64,000 nt of DNA from Mycolicibacterium sp. CBMA 234 (GCF_009729415.1 NZ_MPKW01000009.1:248001-312000); one strand, 5' to 3'; counted from the first letter of the stretch, positions 39,860 to 48,080 are shown. Made by a program: numbers and translations. The notes: a model not told the origin generated them from the sequence alone.

Positions 39860-41578
39860 ATGGCGACCAACGCTCCGCTAGCGACCAACACCGACGCGTA
39901 CCGCGCTGCGCGCGACGGCCTCGTGGCATCGATCGGTGATTACCGGCAGGCCCTCGACACCTTCCGCTGGCCGCAGCTGACCGGGGCGTTCAACTGGGCG
40001 ACCGATTGGTTTGACGTGATCGCCCGCAGCCCGGAGCGGGCTGAGCAGGCGGCGCTGTGGATCACCGAAGAAGGCGGCGCGGAGGAGCGTTACACCTTCG
40101 CCGAGATGGTCGACCGGTCCGACCAGGTGGCGACCTGGCTTCAGACGCTGGGCGTGCGCAAGGGCGACCGGGTCATCGTGATGCTGGGCAACCAGGTCGA
40201 GCTCTGGGAGTCGATGTTGGCGGTGGCCAAGCTCGGGGCGGTGGTGATGCCGACGACCGGGGCGCTGGGTCCTGCCGATCTGGCTGATCGGATCACCCGC
40301 GGCCGGGCCGGCTTCGTGGTCACCAATGCCACCGAGGCCGACAAGTTCGCCGACGTCGCGGGGCAGTACGTCGGGATCGCGGTCGGTGCGCCGGTGGCCG
40401 GCTGGCACAGCTATGCCGATGCGTACCAAGTGGTTTCGGCCGGTCCGTTCGCGGCCGTCACCGACGCCACGGATCCGCTGTTGGTGTACTTCACCTCGGG
40501 TACCACCAGCAAGCCCAAACTCGTTGAGCACTCGCAGATTTCGTATCCGGTGGGGCACCTGTCCACGATGGCGTGGATCGGCGTGAAGCCCGGTGACGTG
40601 CACTTGGCCATCAGCTCGCCGGGCTGGGCCAAACACGCCTGGAGTTGTGTATTCGCGCCGTGGATCGCCGAGGCGACGATCTTCGTCTACAACTACGGTC
40701 GCTTCGACGCCGCTGCGCTGATGGCGCAGCTGCGTCGCGTCGGCGTCAACACGTTCTGTGCTCCGCCGACCGTCTGGCGCATGCTGATCCAAGCCGACCT
40801 CGGCGCCAAACCCGAAGGGCTGCGCGAGATTCTGGGGGCCGGCGAACCGCTGAACCCTGATGTCATCGCCCGGGTGCAGCACGCCTGGGGGCTGACCATC
40901 CGCGACGGTTTCGGACAGACCGAGACGACGCTGCTGGTGGGTAACACTCCGGGGCAGCCGGTCAAGGCCGGATCGATGGGCCGGCCGATGCCAGGTGTGC
41001 CGGTGGTGCTGGTCGATCCCGTCAGTGGCGAGCCCGCCGACGAGGGGGAAATCTGCCTCGATCTGAGCACCCGTCCGGTGAACTTGATGACCGGCTATCT
41101 CGGTGACCCACAACGTAATACGGCCGTGATGGCGGGCGGCTACTACCACACCGGTGACGTCGCGTCCCGTGACGACGACGGCTACATCACCTACATCGGC
41201 CGCACCGATGACGTGTTCAAGTCGTCGGACTACAAGGTGTCGCCGTTCGAGTTGGAGAGCGTGCTGATCGAGCATCCGGCGGTGGTCGAGGCCGCTGTGG
41301 TGCCGCAGCCCGACAACACGCGGCTGGCTGTGCCGAAGGCCTACGTGCAGTTGGCGGTGGGATGGCGCGACGACGCGGAAACTGCAAGGTCCATCATGGA
41401 ATTCGCGCGCGACCACCTGGCGCCGTATCTCAAGGTCCGCCGCGTGGAATTCGGGGACCTGCCAAAGACGATCTCGGGCAAGATCAGGCGCGTGGACCTG
41501 CGCAACCGCGAGGACCAAGCGCATGCGGCCGGTACCCCGATCGCGTCGGAGTACCGCTACGAGGATTTGGTGAAGTGA
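39860..41578 (+). CDS. acyl-CoA synthetase (AMP-forming), medium-chain type
   Basis: A 572-residue ANL-superfamily ligase. It has the P-loop-like motif YFTSGTTSKPKLVEH, the A5 motif RDGFGQTETTLLVGN, A8 with YIGRTDDVFKSSDYKVSPFE, and the catalytic Lys in LPKTISGKIRRVDLRN. A long N-terminal region (FRWPQLTGAFNWATDWFD) resembles ACSM medium-chain acyl-CoA and acetyl-CoA synthetases rather than FadD proteins. ATG 39860 begins MATNAPLATNTD. The stop is shared with the start of the next ligase gene. Confidence 0.9.
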   Translation: MATNAPLATNTDAYRAARDGLVASIGDYRQALDTFRWPQLTGAFNWATDWFDVIARSPERAEQAALWITEEGGAEERYTFAEMVDRSDQVATWLQTLGVRKGDRVIVMLGNQVELWESMLAVAKLGAVVMPTTGALGPADLADRITRGRAGFVVTNATEADKFADVAGQYVGIAVGAPVAGWHSYADAYQVVSAGPFAAVTDATDPLLVYFTSGTTSKPKLVEHSQISYPVGHLSTMAWIGVKPGDVHLAISSPGWAKHAWSCVFAPWIAEATIFVYNYGRFDAAALMAQLRRVGVNTFCAPPTVWRMLIQADLGAKPEGLREILGAGEPLNPDVIARVQHAWGLTIRDGFGQTETTLLVGNTPGQPVKAGSMGRPMPGVPVVLVDPVSGEPADEGEICLDLSTRPVNLMTGYLGDPQRNTAVMAGGYYHTGDVASRDDDGYITYIGRTDDVFKSSDYKVSPFELESVLIEHPAVVEAAVVPQPDNTRLAVPKAYVQLAVGWRDDAETARSIMEFARDHLAPYLKVRRVEFGDLPKTISGKIRRVDLRNREDQAHAAGTPIASEYRYEDLVK

Positions 41579-43200
41579 TGCTGAGCTATGACGCTGGGCC
41601 GATCCAGACCCCGATCCTCGAAGAGACTATCGGGGCCAACTTCGAACGGACCGCCGCTGCGCACCCGGACACCCTGGCGCTGGTTGATCTGGCTCAAGGG
41701 GTGCGGTACACCTACGCCGAGTTGAACGCTGAAATCGACCTGATGGCACGGGGATTGATGGCCCGTGGCGTGGAGAAGGGCGATCGGGTCGGCATCTGGT
41801 CGCCGAACTGTGCGCAGTGGGTGGTGACGCAGTTTGCGACGGCCAAGATCGGCGCGGTACTGGTCACGGTGAATCCCGCCTACCGGATGCACGAATTGGC
41901 CTATGCGCTCAACCAATCCGGTACCAAGCTGCTGATTTCGGCGACGTCGTTCAAGACCTCCAACTACGCGGCGATGATCGAGGAGGTTCGGCCCCAGGCA
42001 CCCGGTCTGCACGACATCGTCTTCCTGGATGGGGCAGACTGGGCCCAATTGCGTTCTGCGGGTGAGACAGTCGCCGCTGCCGACCTTGCGGCACGGCAGG
42101 CGACCCTGAGCAACGCTGACCCGATCAATATTCAATACACCTCGGGCACAACGGGATTCCCGAAGGGTGCGACGCTGTCGCACCGCAACATTCTGAACAA
42201 TGGCTTCTTCGTCACCGAGGGCATCAAGCTGATGCCGGGGGATCGGCTGTGCATCCCGGTGCCGTTCTACCACTGCTTCGGCATGGTGATGGGAAACCTC
42301 GGCTGCACGACACATGGTGCGGCCATTGTGATTCCGGCGCCCGGCTTCGATCCTGCCGCCACTCTCGATGCCGTCGAATCCGAGCGGTGCACGGGCCTCT
42401 ACGGCGTGCCCACCATGTTCATCGCGATGCAGAACCACCCCTCGTTCGCCGCCCGGGACCTGTCGAGTCTGCGTACCGGCATCATGGCCGGTTCGGTGTG
42501 CCCGGTTGAGGTGATGAAACGCTGCGTCGCCGACATGAACATGGCCGAAGTGGCGATCTGTTACGGCATGACCGAGACGTCGCCGGTGTCCTGCCAGACT
42601 CTGATCGATGACGACCTGGACCGCCGCACCGCGACCATCGGACGGGCGCACCCTCATCTGGAAGTCAAGATCGTCAACCCCGAAACCGGCGAGACGGTCG
42701 ACGTCGGGGAGCCCGGCGAGTACTGCACCCGCGGCTATTCGGTGATGCTGGGGTACTGGAATGACGACGAAAAGACCAGCGAAGCAATCGATTCCGAAGG
42801 CTGGATGCACACCGGTGACCTTGCCGTCATGCGGGAAGATGGCTATTGCGCCGTGGTTGGCCGCATCAAGGACATGGTGATCCGCGGCGGCGAGAACGTG
42901 TACCCGCGCGAGATCGAGGAGTTCCTGTACACGCATCCGGACATCGAGGACGCGCAGGTGATCGGCGTGCCCGACGCCCGGTACGGCGAAGAAATCTGCG
43001 TGTGGCTGCGCATGCGGCCTGGGGCCACGCCGTTGGACGTCGCCGCTATCCGTGAATTCACGGCAGATCGGCTGGCCCACTTCAAGATTCCGCGCTACGT
43101 CCATATCGTCGACGAATTCCCCATGACGATCACCGGCAAAGTGCGCAAGATGGATATGCGTGTCGAGAGCGTCCGCATCTTCGGGTTGGACGACCGCTAG
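41578..43200 (+). CDS. AMP-binding fatty-acid-CoA ligase (FadD-like)
   Basis: A 540-residue ligase with the ANL motifs YTSGTTGFPKGATLSHRN, CYGMTETSPVSCQ, MHTGDLAVMREDGYCAVVGR, IRGGENVYPREIEEF and the catalytic Lys in MTITGKVRKMDMR. It activates a carboxylic acid to the acyl-CoA. It starts one base into the TGA of the previous gene, so the two ligases are translationally coupled. It is close to the FadD35-type group by overall sequence. The substrate is unknown. Confidence 0.9.
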   Translation: MLSYDAGPIQTPILEETIGANFERTAAAHPDTLALVDLAQGVRYTYAELNAEIDLMARGLMARGVEKGDRVGIWSPNCAQWVVTQFATAKIGAVLVTVNPAYRMHELAYALNQSGTKLLISATSFKTSNYAAMIEEVRPQAPGLHDIVFLDGADWAQLRSAGETVAAADLAARQATLSNADPINIQYTSGTTGFPKGATLSHRNILNNGFFVTEGIKLMPGDRLCIPVPFYHCFGMVMGNLGCTTHGAAIVIPAPGFDPAATLDAVESERCTGLYGVPTMFIAMQNHPSFAARDLSSLRTGIMAGSVCPVEVMKRCVADMNMAEVAICYGMTETSPVSCQTLIDDDLDRRTATIGRAHPHLEVKIVNPETGETVDVGEPGEYCTRGYSVMLGYWNDDEKTSEAIDSEGWMHTGDLAVMREDGYCAVVGRIKDMVIRGGENVYPREIEEFLYTHPDIEDAQVIGVPDARYGEEICVWLRMRPGATPLDVAAIREFTADRLAHFKIPRYVHIVDEFPMTITGKVRKMDMRVESVRIFGLDDR

Positions 43201-43222
43201 CGAGATATTTCCCCTCACGAGC

Positions 43223-43269
43223 AGACATAAAACTGTCACTTCTCCGGCAAAAGTGACAGTTTTATGTCT
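43223..43269. repeat. 19-base perfect inverted repeat after the fadD-like gene
   Basis: AGACATAAAACTGTCACTT and its exact complement flank a nine-base spacer, and weaker pairing continues outward for about eight bases. It lies about 20 bases past the gene's stop and may act as a terminator. The AT-rich arms are unlike the GC-rich surroundings, which suggests an inserted palindromic element. The next 160 bases contain nothing I recognise. Confidence 0.65.
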
Positions 43270-43430
43270 GTTCGCGGGGATGCCGCGCCCCGCGGATCTG
43301 TGAACTGGCTGTACGCCTTCGGTCGCGTGCACCTCTCGGCGGCTGCGGTCCCTGACCGTCAATGTTGGCTACACCAAATCGCAAGTGGCGCAACCATAAA
43401 CGTTGAATCGTCGCGTTCTCGCTCGGTATG

Positions 43431-43495
43431 GTCGCGAGCGTGCGAGCAGCTCGTGATTTAGCCGAAATTTCGATCTGCGCGCACCCTCGTCACAG
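43431..43495. repeat. palindromic intergenic repeat, family 1, copy E
   Basis: It begins GTCGCGAGCGTGCGAG and ends GCGCGCACCCTCGTCACAG, with the interior inverted pair TCGTGATTT / AAATTTCGA. It lies 20 bases before the probable promoter of the magnesium module. Confidence 0.65.
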
Positions 43496-43514
43496 CATTC
43501 CCGCAGCCAATGAG

Positions 43515-43543
43515 TTGACGGGCTGCGTATGCCGGGGTTACCT
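43515..43543 (+). promoter_or_regulatory. candidate promoter of the M-box/transporter module
   Basis: TTGACG (-35) and TTACCT (-10) are separated by 17 bases. Transcription from it would begin near 43550, directly at the 5' edge of the M-box. The -10 element is imperfect (consensus TANNNT), so this is a prediction by eye. Confidence 0.4.
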
Positions 43544-43552
43544 TTCATCAGT

Positions 43553-43722
43553 CAGCACCTCGCTAGGCGAGGCTCCTGAACGAACAGAAGCCACTGATCC
43601 GACGACGTCGAGAGACGCCCAGGGTTAGGACAGGTCTCCCCGGATTAAGGGGTGACCCGAAGTGGCTATCCGCCCCGGCGGATTACGTCGTTCAGTGCCG
43701 AAGCTCTGACGAGAGGGGTGTT
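43553..43722 (+). ncRNA. M-box magnesium riboswitch (ykoK leader)
   Basis: The conserved M-box blocks occur in order: CGCTAGGCGAGGCTCCTGAA, CCACTGATCC, CGTCGAGAGACGCC, CAGGGTTAGGACAGG, the variable hairpin around CTCCCCGGATTAAGGGG, and the 3' block CAGTGCCGAAGCTCTGACGA. The outer stem pairs CACCTCG with CGAGAGGGGTG. M-box RNAs sense Mg2+ and lower expression of transport genes when Mg2+ is high. No U-tract terminator follows, so control may be at translation or Rho-dependent. Boundaries are by eye. Confidence 0.87.
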
Positions 43723-43849
43723 CGTGGCGCCGAGCTTTAACGGGTTCTTTAGGCCCAGTTCGGATGCTGCATCCTCCCCTGCGTGTTGTCATTGATAGGC
43801 GTGGCACAACTGCCCCGACGGGGCCCGACGGCGAGGAGGTGAGGGACAC

Positions 43850-43960
43850 ATGAAACCTGGCGATAGTCCGAGTTCCAGCCCGGAGCGAAAACCCAACGTA
43901 AACAACTTCATTCAATCCCTCCCGCAGCCTTGCCGATTCGTCATCGGGATGGCCGTCTGA
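43850..43960 (+). CDS. 36-codon small ORF in the M-box leader
   Basis: ATG 43850 follows a very strong ribosome-binding site (GAGGAGGTGAGGG). The predicted peptide is hydrophilic, Ser/Pro-rich at its start (MKPGDSPSSSPERKP) and ends PCRFVIGMAV. It lies 127 bases after the M-box. A CCTCCCC stretch near 43772 could pair with its GAGGAGG and hide the start (inference). It could be a translated leader peptide for the transporter operon or a true small protein. It has no similarity that I recognise. Confidence 0.5.
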   Translation: MKPGDSPSSSPERKPNVNNFIQSLPQPCRFVIGMAV

Positions 43961-44026
43961 TCGACGGCGCCTGCCCGGTGCCCTCTATGGCTGGCCCGCG
44001 GGACTGATCCCGACAGGAGACCTGTC

Positions 44027-44179
44027 ATGACCGTTTTCCGTGGTGACGCAGTTCGTCGTGCTGTTCGGCGGGTGAGCGTTCGCACTCACCTGACCCCGCA
44101 GGAACGACACAACCTCCGGATGTCGCAGACGCCGCTCGCGGTGATCTCGGCTTCCCTTGGGGCACACCCCGACTTCTGA
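44027..44179 (+). CDS. 50-residue small protein, copy 1 (upstream of transporter)
   Basis: An ATG preceded by ACAGGAG begins a 50-residue peptide with an Arg-rich N-terminus (MTVFRGDAVRRAVRR) and the C-terminal block HLTPQERHNL followed by MSQTPLAVISASLGAHPDF. A paralogue at 46215 has the same length, and from residue 20 to 50 differs at one residue only. Several of their DNA differences are silent, which argues that the peptide is translated and selected. It has no membrane segment or cysteine. It lies between the M-box and the transporter and is followed by a hairpin also present after copy 2. Confidence 0.75.
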   Translation: MTVFRGDAVRRAVRRVSVRTHLTPQERHNLRMSQTPLAVISASLGAHPDF

Positions 44180-44206
44180 TCCTTCGGCCGCCTTGCGCGG
44201 TGTGGT

Positions 44207-44231
44207 CCGCCCATCGATTTTCGGTGGGCGG
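44207..44231 (+). terminator. hairpin after small ORF copy 1
   Basis: CCGCCCATCG / CGGTGGGCGG with loop ATTTT (one G-T pair). The same hairpin follows copy 2 of the small ORF. There is no U tract, so it may be an attenuator or RNA-stability element between the small ORF and the transporter, 67 bases before the transporter start. Confidence 0.55.
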
Positions 44232-44298
44232 GCCCATCCGCGCGCGAGCAGCGCATGTCTTTTGCGTGCCCTAAAACCCTTACGAGAGGATTCTCGCC

Positions 44299-46059
44299 AT
44301 GGCCTTCTTCGCTCGCCCGCCCCGGGCGTCTGGCGGAACGCCTGTAGCACAACATGATTCGGCAAGTACGGCCGTCATGGACAGCGCACACGTCGGCGAC
44401 ATCGTCGGCGCGCTCGGCACCATCCGCACCGACGAAACCACGTCCGGCCGCAGCTGGACGCAGCGACTGAAGATGCTGCTCGTGGTGATGGGCCCTGGCC
44501 TCATTGTCATGGTGGGGGACAACGACGCCGGTGGTGTCGCGACCTACGCGCAGGCCGGTCAGAACTACGGCATGGCGCTGATGTGGACTCTGGCGCTGCT
44601 GATTCCGGTGCTGTACGTGAACCAGGAGATGGTGGTTCGACTCGGTGCGGTCGCCGGCGTGGGGCACGCCAGGTTGATCTTCGCCCGGTTCGGCAAGTTC
44701 TGGGGTGCGTTCAGCGTCGGCGACCTGTTCATCGTCAACGCGTTGACCATCGTCACCGAATTCATCGGTGTATCACTGGCTTTGAACTACTTCGGCCTGC
44801 CGAAGTCAATCTCGGTTCCGCTTGCCGCGGTGCTGCTGTTCGCGGTGGTGGCCGGTGGTTCGTTCCGGCGTTGGGAGCGTTTCATTTTCGCGCTCATCTC
44901 GATCAACATCGTGATGTTCCCGCTGGCGTTCATCGTGCACCCGTCGGCTACCGAGACCGCGAAGGGCCTGATCCCGTCGTTCCCGGGTGGCCTGAACTCG
45001 ACGCTGCTGCTGGTTATCGTGGCGATCGTCGGCACCACCGTCGCGCCATGGCAGCTGTTCTTCCAGCAGTCCAACATCGTCGATAAGCGACTGACCCCCA
45101 AGTGGATTCGGTATGAGCGGGTCGACCTCTGGATCGGCATCGTCGTGGTGATGGTGGGTGCGGTGGCGATCATGGCTGCTGCCGCGTTCGGCCTGGCCGG
45201 CACCGACGCCGTCGGCAACTTCACCGACGCCGGCGACGTGGCAAACCAGTTGGGGCAGCACGTGTCTCACACGGCGGGCGCACTGTTCGCCATCCTGCTG
45301 CTGGATGCCTCGCTGATCGGGGCCAATGCCGTTGGTCTGGCCACCACCTACGCGCTGGGTGACACGCTGGGCAAGCGGCACTCGCTGCACTGGAAGGTCA
45401 CCGAGGCACCGGCCTTCTACCTGGGCTACGCCGCGCTGTTGGCGGTGGCTGCCGCGGTGTCGTTCAGCCCGGACCATGTGCTGGGCCTGCTGACCCAGGG
45501 CGTCCAGGCGCTCGCCGGGGTGCTGCTGCCGTCGGCGACGGTGTTCCTGGTGCTGCTGTGCAACGACAAGGCCGTGCTAGGTCCGTGGGTCAACACCATG
45601 CGACAGAACATCGTGGCCGGCGTGATCGTCTGGTCGTTGGTGCTGCTGTCGTTGGCGCTGACTGCAGCGACGTTCTTCCCGAATCTGACTGCAGGACAAC
45701 TGGAGTTGGGCTTCGGAGTCGGTGTCGCAATTGGTGTGGTCGGCGGAATTGCCATTGCCATCGCCAGCTCGCGGTCGGGTAGGGCCGGCCGGGAAGAGGC
45801 GGCTGCCGAGGTGGCGGCCGAGTTCGGTGGACTGGACCCGGATCAGGTGGCGGACCTCGATGAGGCGCCGCATGACCGGAAAGTCAGGAAGGCGTTGCTG
45901 GCACAAGAGCGGGACGACTTCCGCACGCCCGCGCTGGATACGCTGGAGCGGCCGGCCTGGTCGCCGCTGCGGACCGCAGGCATGGTCGCGCTGCGCGGCT
46001 ACCTGCTGATCGCGGTGGCATTGGTCGGAGTCAAGATCGCCGAGGCGATCGCTGGCTGA
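44299..46059 (+). CDS. NRAMP-related magnesium transporter (NRMT-like)
   Basis: A 586-residue protein of the SLC11/NRAMP fold with about 11 membrane segments in residues 50-495. The usual NRAMP metal motifs are altered: segment 1 reads VGDNDAGGVATYAQAG where transition-metal carriers have DPGN, and segment 6 reads GTTVAPWQLFFQQSN where MntH has a Met-Pro-His motif. Loss of the segment-6 methionine and the DNDAGG-type motif are features of NRAMP-related Mg2+ transporters, which are known to lie under M-box control in clostridia, as here. A C-terminal hydrophilic region (about 490-560) precedes a last hydrophobic helix. ATG 44299 follows GAGAGGA. Confidence 0.85.
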   Translation: MAFFARPPRASGGTPVAQHDSASTAVMDSAHVGDIVGALGTIRTDETTSGRSWTQRLKMLLVVMGPGLIVMVGDNDAGGVATYAQAGQNYGMALMWTLALLIPVLYVNQEMVVRLGAVAGVGHARLIFARFGKFWGAFSVGDLFIVNALTIVTEFIGVSLALNYFGLPKSISVPLAAVLLFAVVAGGSFRRWERFIFALISINIVMFPLAFIVHPSATETAKGLIPSFPGGLNSTLLLVIVAIVGTTVAPWQLFFQQSNIVDKRLTPKWIRYERVDLWIGIVVVMVGAVAIMAAAAFGLAGTDAVGNFTDAGDVANQLGQHVSHTAGALFAILLLDASLIGANAVGLATTYALGDTLGKRHSLHWKVTEAPAFYLGYAALLAVAAAVSFSPDHVLGLLTQGVQALAGVLLPSATVFLVLLCNDKAVLGPWVNTMRQNIVAGVIVWSLVLLSLALTAATFFPNLTAGQLELGFGVGVAIGVVGGIAIAIASSRSGRAGREEAAAEVAAEFGGLDPDQVADLDEAPHDRKVRKALLAQERDDFRTPALDTLERPAWSPLRTAGMVALRGYLLIAVALVGVKIAEAIAG

Positions 46060-46088
46060 ATCCGGTTGCGCCCGTTGCTGTAGCCGCT

Positions 46089-46132
46089 GCGATGCCGTCA
46101 GAATCGACCGATTCTGGCGGCATCGCTTTTTT
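46089..46132 (+). terminator. intrinsic terminator of the transporter gene
   Basis: An 18-base stem (GCGATGCCGTCAGAATCG with its complement, one G-T pair) and a two-base loop are followed by six T residues. It lies 30 bases after the transporter stop and separates it from small ORF copy 2. Confidence 0.9.
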
Positions 46133-46214
46133 ACGAGCTTTTGATGGCTGGAGGCGTGCGGCCGCCGAATTTGCGTGCTGTGATTGAGGTAGCTATTTCG
46201 ACAGGAGTTCTCTC

Positions 46215-46367
46215 ATGACCGTATTTCGCAGTGCCGCAGTACAACGCGTGATGCGGCGGATGCGCTCCCGAACGCACTTGACCCCGCAGGAACGACACAA
46301 CCTTCAGATGTCGCAGACGCCGCTCGCGGTGATCTCGGCGTCCCTTGGGGCACACCCCGACTTCTGA
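46215..46367 (+). CDS. 50-residue small protein, copy 2 (downstream of transporter)
   Basis: A paralogue of the small protein at 44027. Its N-terminus is MTVFRSAAVQRVMRR, and its C-terminal block is identical except for one residue (Gln for Arg at position 31). The conserved unit includes the upstream CGACAGGAG and the downstream hairpin, so the whole block of roughly 200 bases was duplicated. It lies past a strong terminator and therefore needs its own promoter, which I could not place in the 80 bases available, or read-through. The function is unknown. Confidence 0.72.
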   Translation: MTVFRSAAVQRVMRRMRSRTHLTPQERHNLQMSQTPLAVISASLGAHPDF

Positions 46368-46385
46368 CCCGTTCGGCCCCACGGT

Positions 46386-46410
46386 CCGCCCACCGATTTT
46401 CGGTGGGCGG
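46386..46410 (+). terminator. hairpin after small ORF copy 2
   Basis: CCGCCCACCG / CGGTGGGCGG, a perfect ten-base stem with loop ATTTT, equivalent to the hairpin at 44207. No U tract follows. Confidence 0.55.
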
Positions 46411-46543
46411 ATCGATGCGGAAGGGGCCGGCCCAGAGAGCACACATCTCCGACCTCAATTTCGCAACCCCCGGCGCGCTGGCGACGTAATGTGGCTTACC
46501 GACTCCCAGGTCGGCGGCGGCCACGACGAAAGGGGTTGGCACA

Positions 46544-47290
46544 GTGAAGGTGACAGTAATGGGGGCCAGTGGCCTCATCGGGACCTTGCTTGTCGATCTC
46601 TTGGCTCGGGAGGGCGAGGACGTGGTCGCCGCGTCCCGGCGCTCCGGTGCCGACGTGCGCAGCGGCGCGGGTCTCGCCAAAGCTCTCTCGGGCGCCGACG
46701 CGCTCGTTGACGTCACCAACTCGCCGTCCTTCGAGGACGACGAAGTGATGGATTTCTTCGTCGAGTCGACGACCAATCTGGTGGCCGCGGCACGGGCGGC
46801 CGGGGTGGGCCACTACGTCGCGCTGTCGATCGTGGGTGTCGACGAACTGCCGGACAGCGGCTACATGCGCGCCAAGGTCGCCCAGGAGCGGATCATCGCG
46901 TCGTCGGGACTGCCGTACACCATCGTGCGGGCCACGCAGTTCCGTGAGTTCGCGACGGCCATCGTCGCGTCGCTGGTCGTCGAGATCGACACGGATGAGG
47001 GCGACGAGCATGACGTGCGGGTGCCGGATGCGCTGATTCAGCCGATTGCCGCCGACGAGGTGGCGGCGTACCTGGCCGAGGTCGCGGTATCGCCACCACG
47101 CAATCACGTGATCAATATCGGTGGGCCCGAGAAGTTCCCGTTCTCCAGGCTGGCGCGGGAGGTGCTGGCTCTCCGGCACGACGATCAGCGGGTGGTGGTC
47201 GATCCGCAGGCGAAGTACTTCGGCACGACGTTGAAGAAGGACAGCCTGGTCACCGGGGCCGGGGCGATGATTGCCTCGATCCCCTTCTAG
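46544..47290 (+). CDS. NAD(P)H-binding NmrA/atypical-SDR protein
   Basis: A 248-residue Rossmann-fold protein with the nucleotide motif VMGASGLIGTLLVDLL at residues 5-20, an SDR-like VGHYVALSIVGVDELPDSGY region, and the YMRAKVAQERII segment where the active-site Lys is expected. This pattern is typical of NmrA-like or NAD(P)H-quinone-sensing proteins. GTG 46544 follows AAAGGGG. It is a single gene with no functional context. Confidence 0.86.
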   Translation: MKVTVMGASGLIGTLLVDLLAREGEDVVAASRRSGADVRSGAGLAKALSGADALVDVTNSPSFEDDEVMDFFVESTTNLVAAARAAGVGHYVALSIVGVDELPDSGYMRAKVAQERIIASSGLPYTIVRATQFREFATAIVASLVVEIDTDEGDEHDVRVPDALIQPIAADEVAAYLAEVAVSPPRNHVINIGGPEKFPFSRLAREVLALRHDDQRVVVDPQAKYFGTTLKKDSLVTGAGAMIASIPF

Positions 47291-47327
47291 TCTCGCGGCC
47301 AGGGCTGCGACACCGCTCGCAGTGGCA

Positions 47328-48080
47328 TCACGCCAGCAGCGGGGCCAATTGTGTTGCGTAGCCCTGTAATACCGGAATCTGACGGTGCAGCAGTTGGTCC
47401 TGTTCGGCCCTGCCGGACATGGCCACGGCAGCCACCAGATTCCCGGTCGCCGACCGTACCGGCACTGCCACACAGGCCGCATCCACTTGCAGCTCACCGG
47501 TTTGAGATGCGCTACCGCGTTCCCGGATTTCGGTGAGTTGTTCGGCCAGAAGTGATTTCGAGGTGACGGTGCGGTCCGTGAGGGCAGCCAACGACGCGCC
47601 GAGCAGCGCATTGGCATCGTCCTTTTCGGCGAGCAACAGCTTGCCGACGGCGCTGGCGTGCAGGTGTCGGTTGAGCACAGATTCGTCGGTCGGCGGCGGG
47701 TACTCGCCGTCGGCGTCGGCCAGCCGCACCGAGGTGTTGGTGAAACAGAACAGGTGCACCCCGAAGCGCACCGAGAGCCGTAGTTCGGTCAGGGTCTCGC
47801 GGGCCGTCGTACACACGGTGGGGGAGACCGCGGCATCGATCAACTGCCCCATCCGTGGCCCCAGTGCGAAACCGGACAGGTCCGGCAGTCGGACGATGTA
47901 GCCGTCGGCAACAAGGAGATTCAGCAGCCGATAGGTGGTCGCCGAGGGCATGGACAGGTGCTCGGCGATGTCTTTCGCGGTGACACCGGTGCCGGCGAAG
48001 GCGACGGCTTCGAGCACCTGGAGCGCGCTTTGGACCGCCTTCGGCTGGCGGCCGGACAGCGCGCCGTCGGCCGGGCTCAT
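47328..48080 (-). CDS. IclR-family regulator of the amine cluster
   Basis: A 250-residue IclR protein. The HTH is in VTAKDIAEHLSMPSATTYRL (about residues 35-54). The effector domain contains HLHASAVGKLLLAEKD and CVAVPVRSATGNLVAAVAMS, which are IclR landmarks. ATG 48080 overlaps the upstream permease stop (ATGA). A GTG at 48095 is an alternative. It is the natural regulator of the divergent permease and amine-oxidase operons, whose intergenic regions carry repeated AAATGAGAAT sites. Confidence 0.9.
   Translation of the reverse strand: MSPADGALSGRQPKAVQSALQVLEAVAFAGTGVTAKDIAEHLSMPSATTYRLLNLLVADGYIVRLPDLSGFALGPRMGQLIDAAVSPTVCTTARETLTELRLSVRFGVHLFCFTNTSVRLADADGEYPPPTDESVLNRHLHASAVGKLLLAEKDDANALLGASLAALTDRTVTSKSLLAEQLTEIRERGSASQTGELQVDAACVAVPVRSATGNLVAAVAMSGRAEQDQLLHRQIPVLQGYATQLAPLLA

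Noticed and set aside
43201..44298. tRNA or small stable RNA gene in the long gap before the transporter
   Set aside because: No cloverleaf or T-loop motif was found. The gap is explained by a palindrome, a repeat, the M-box and small ORFs.
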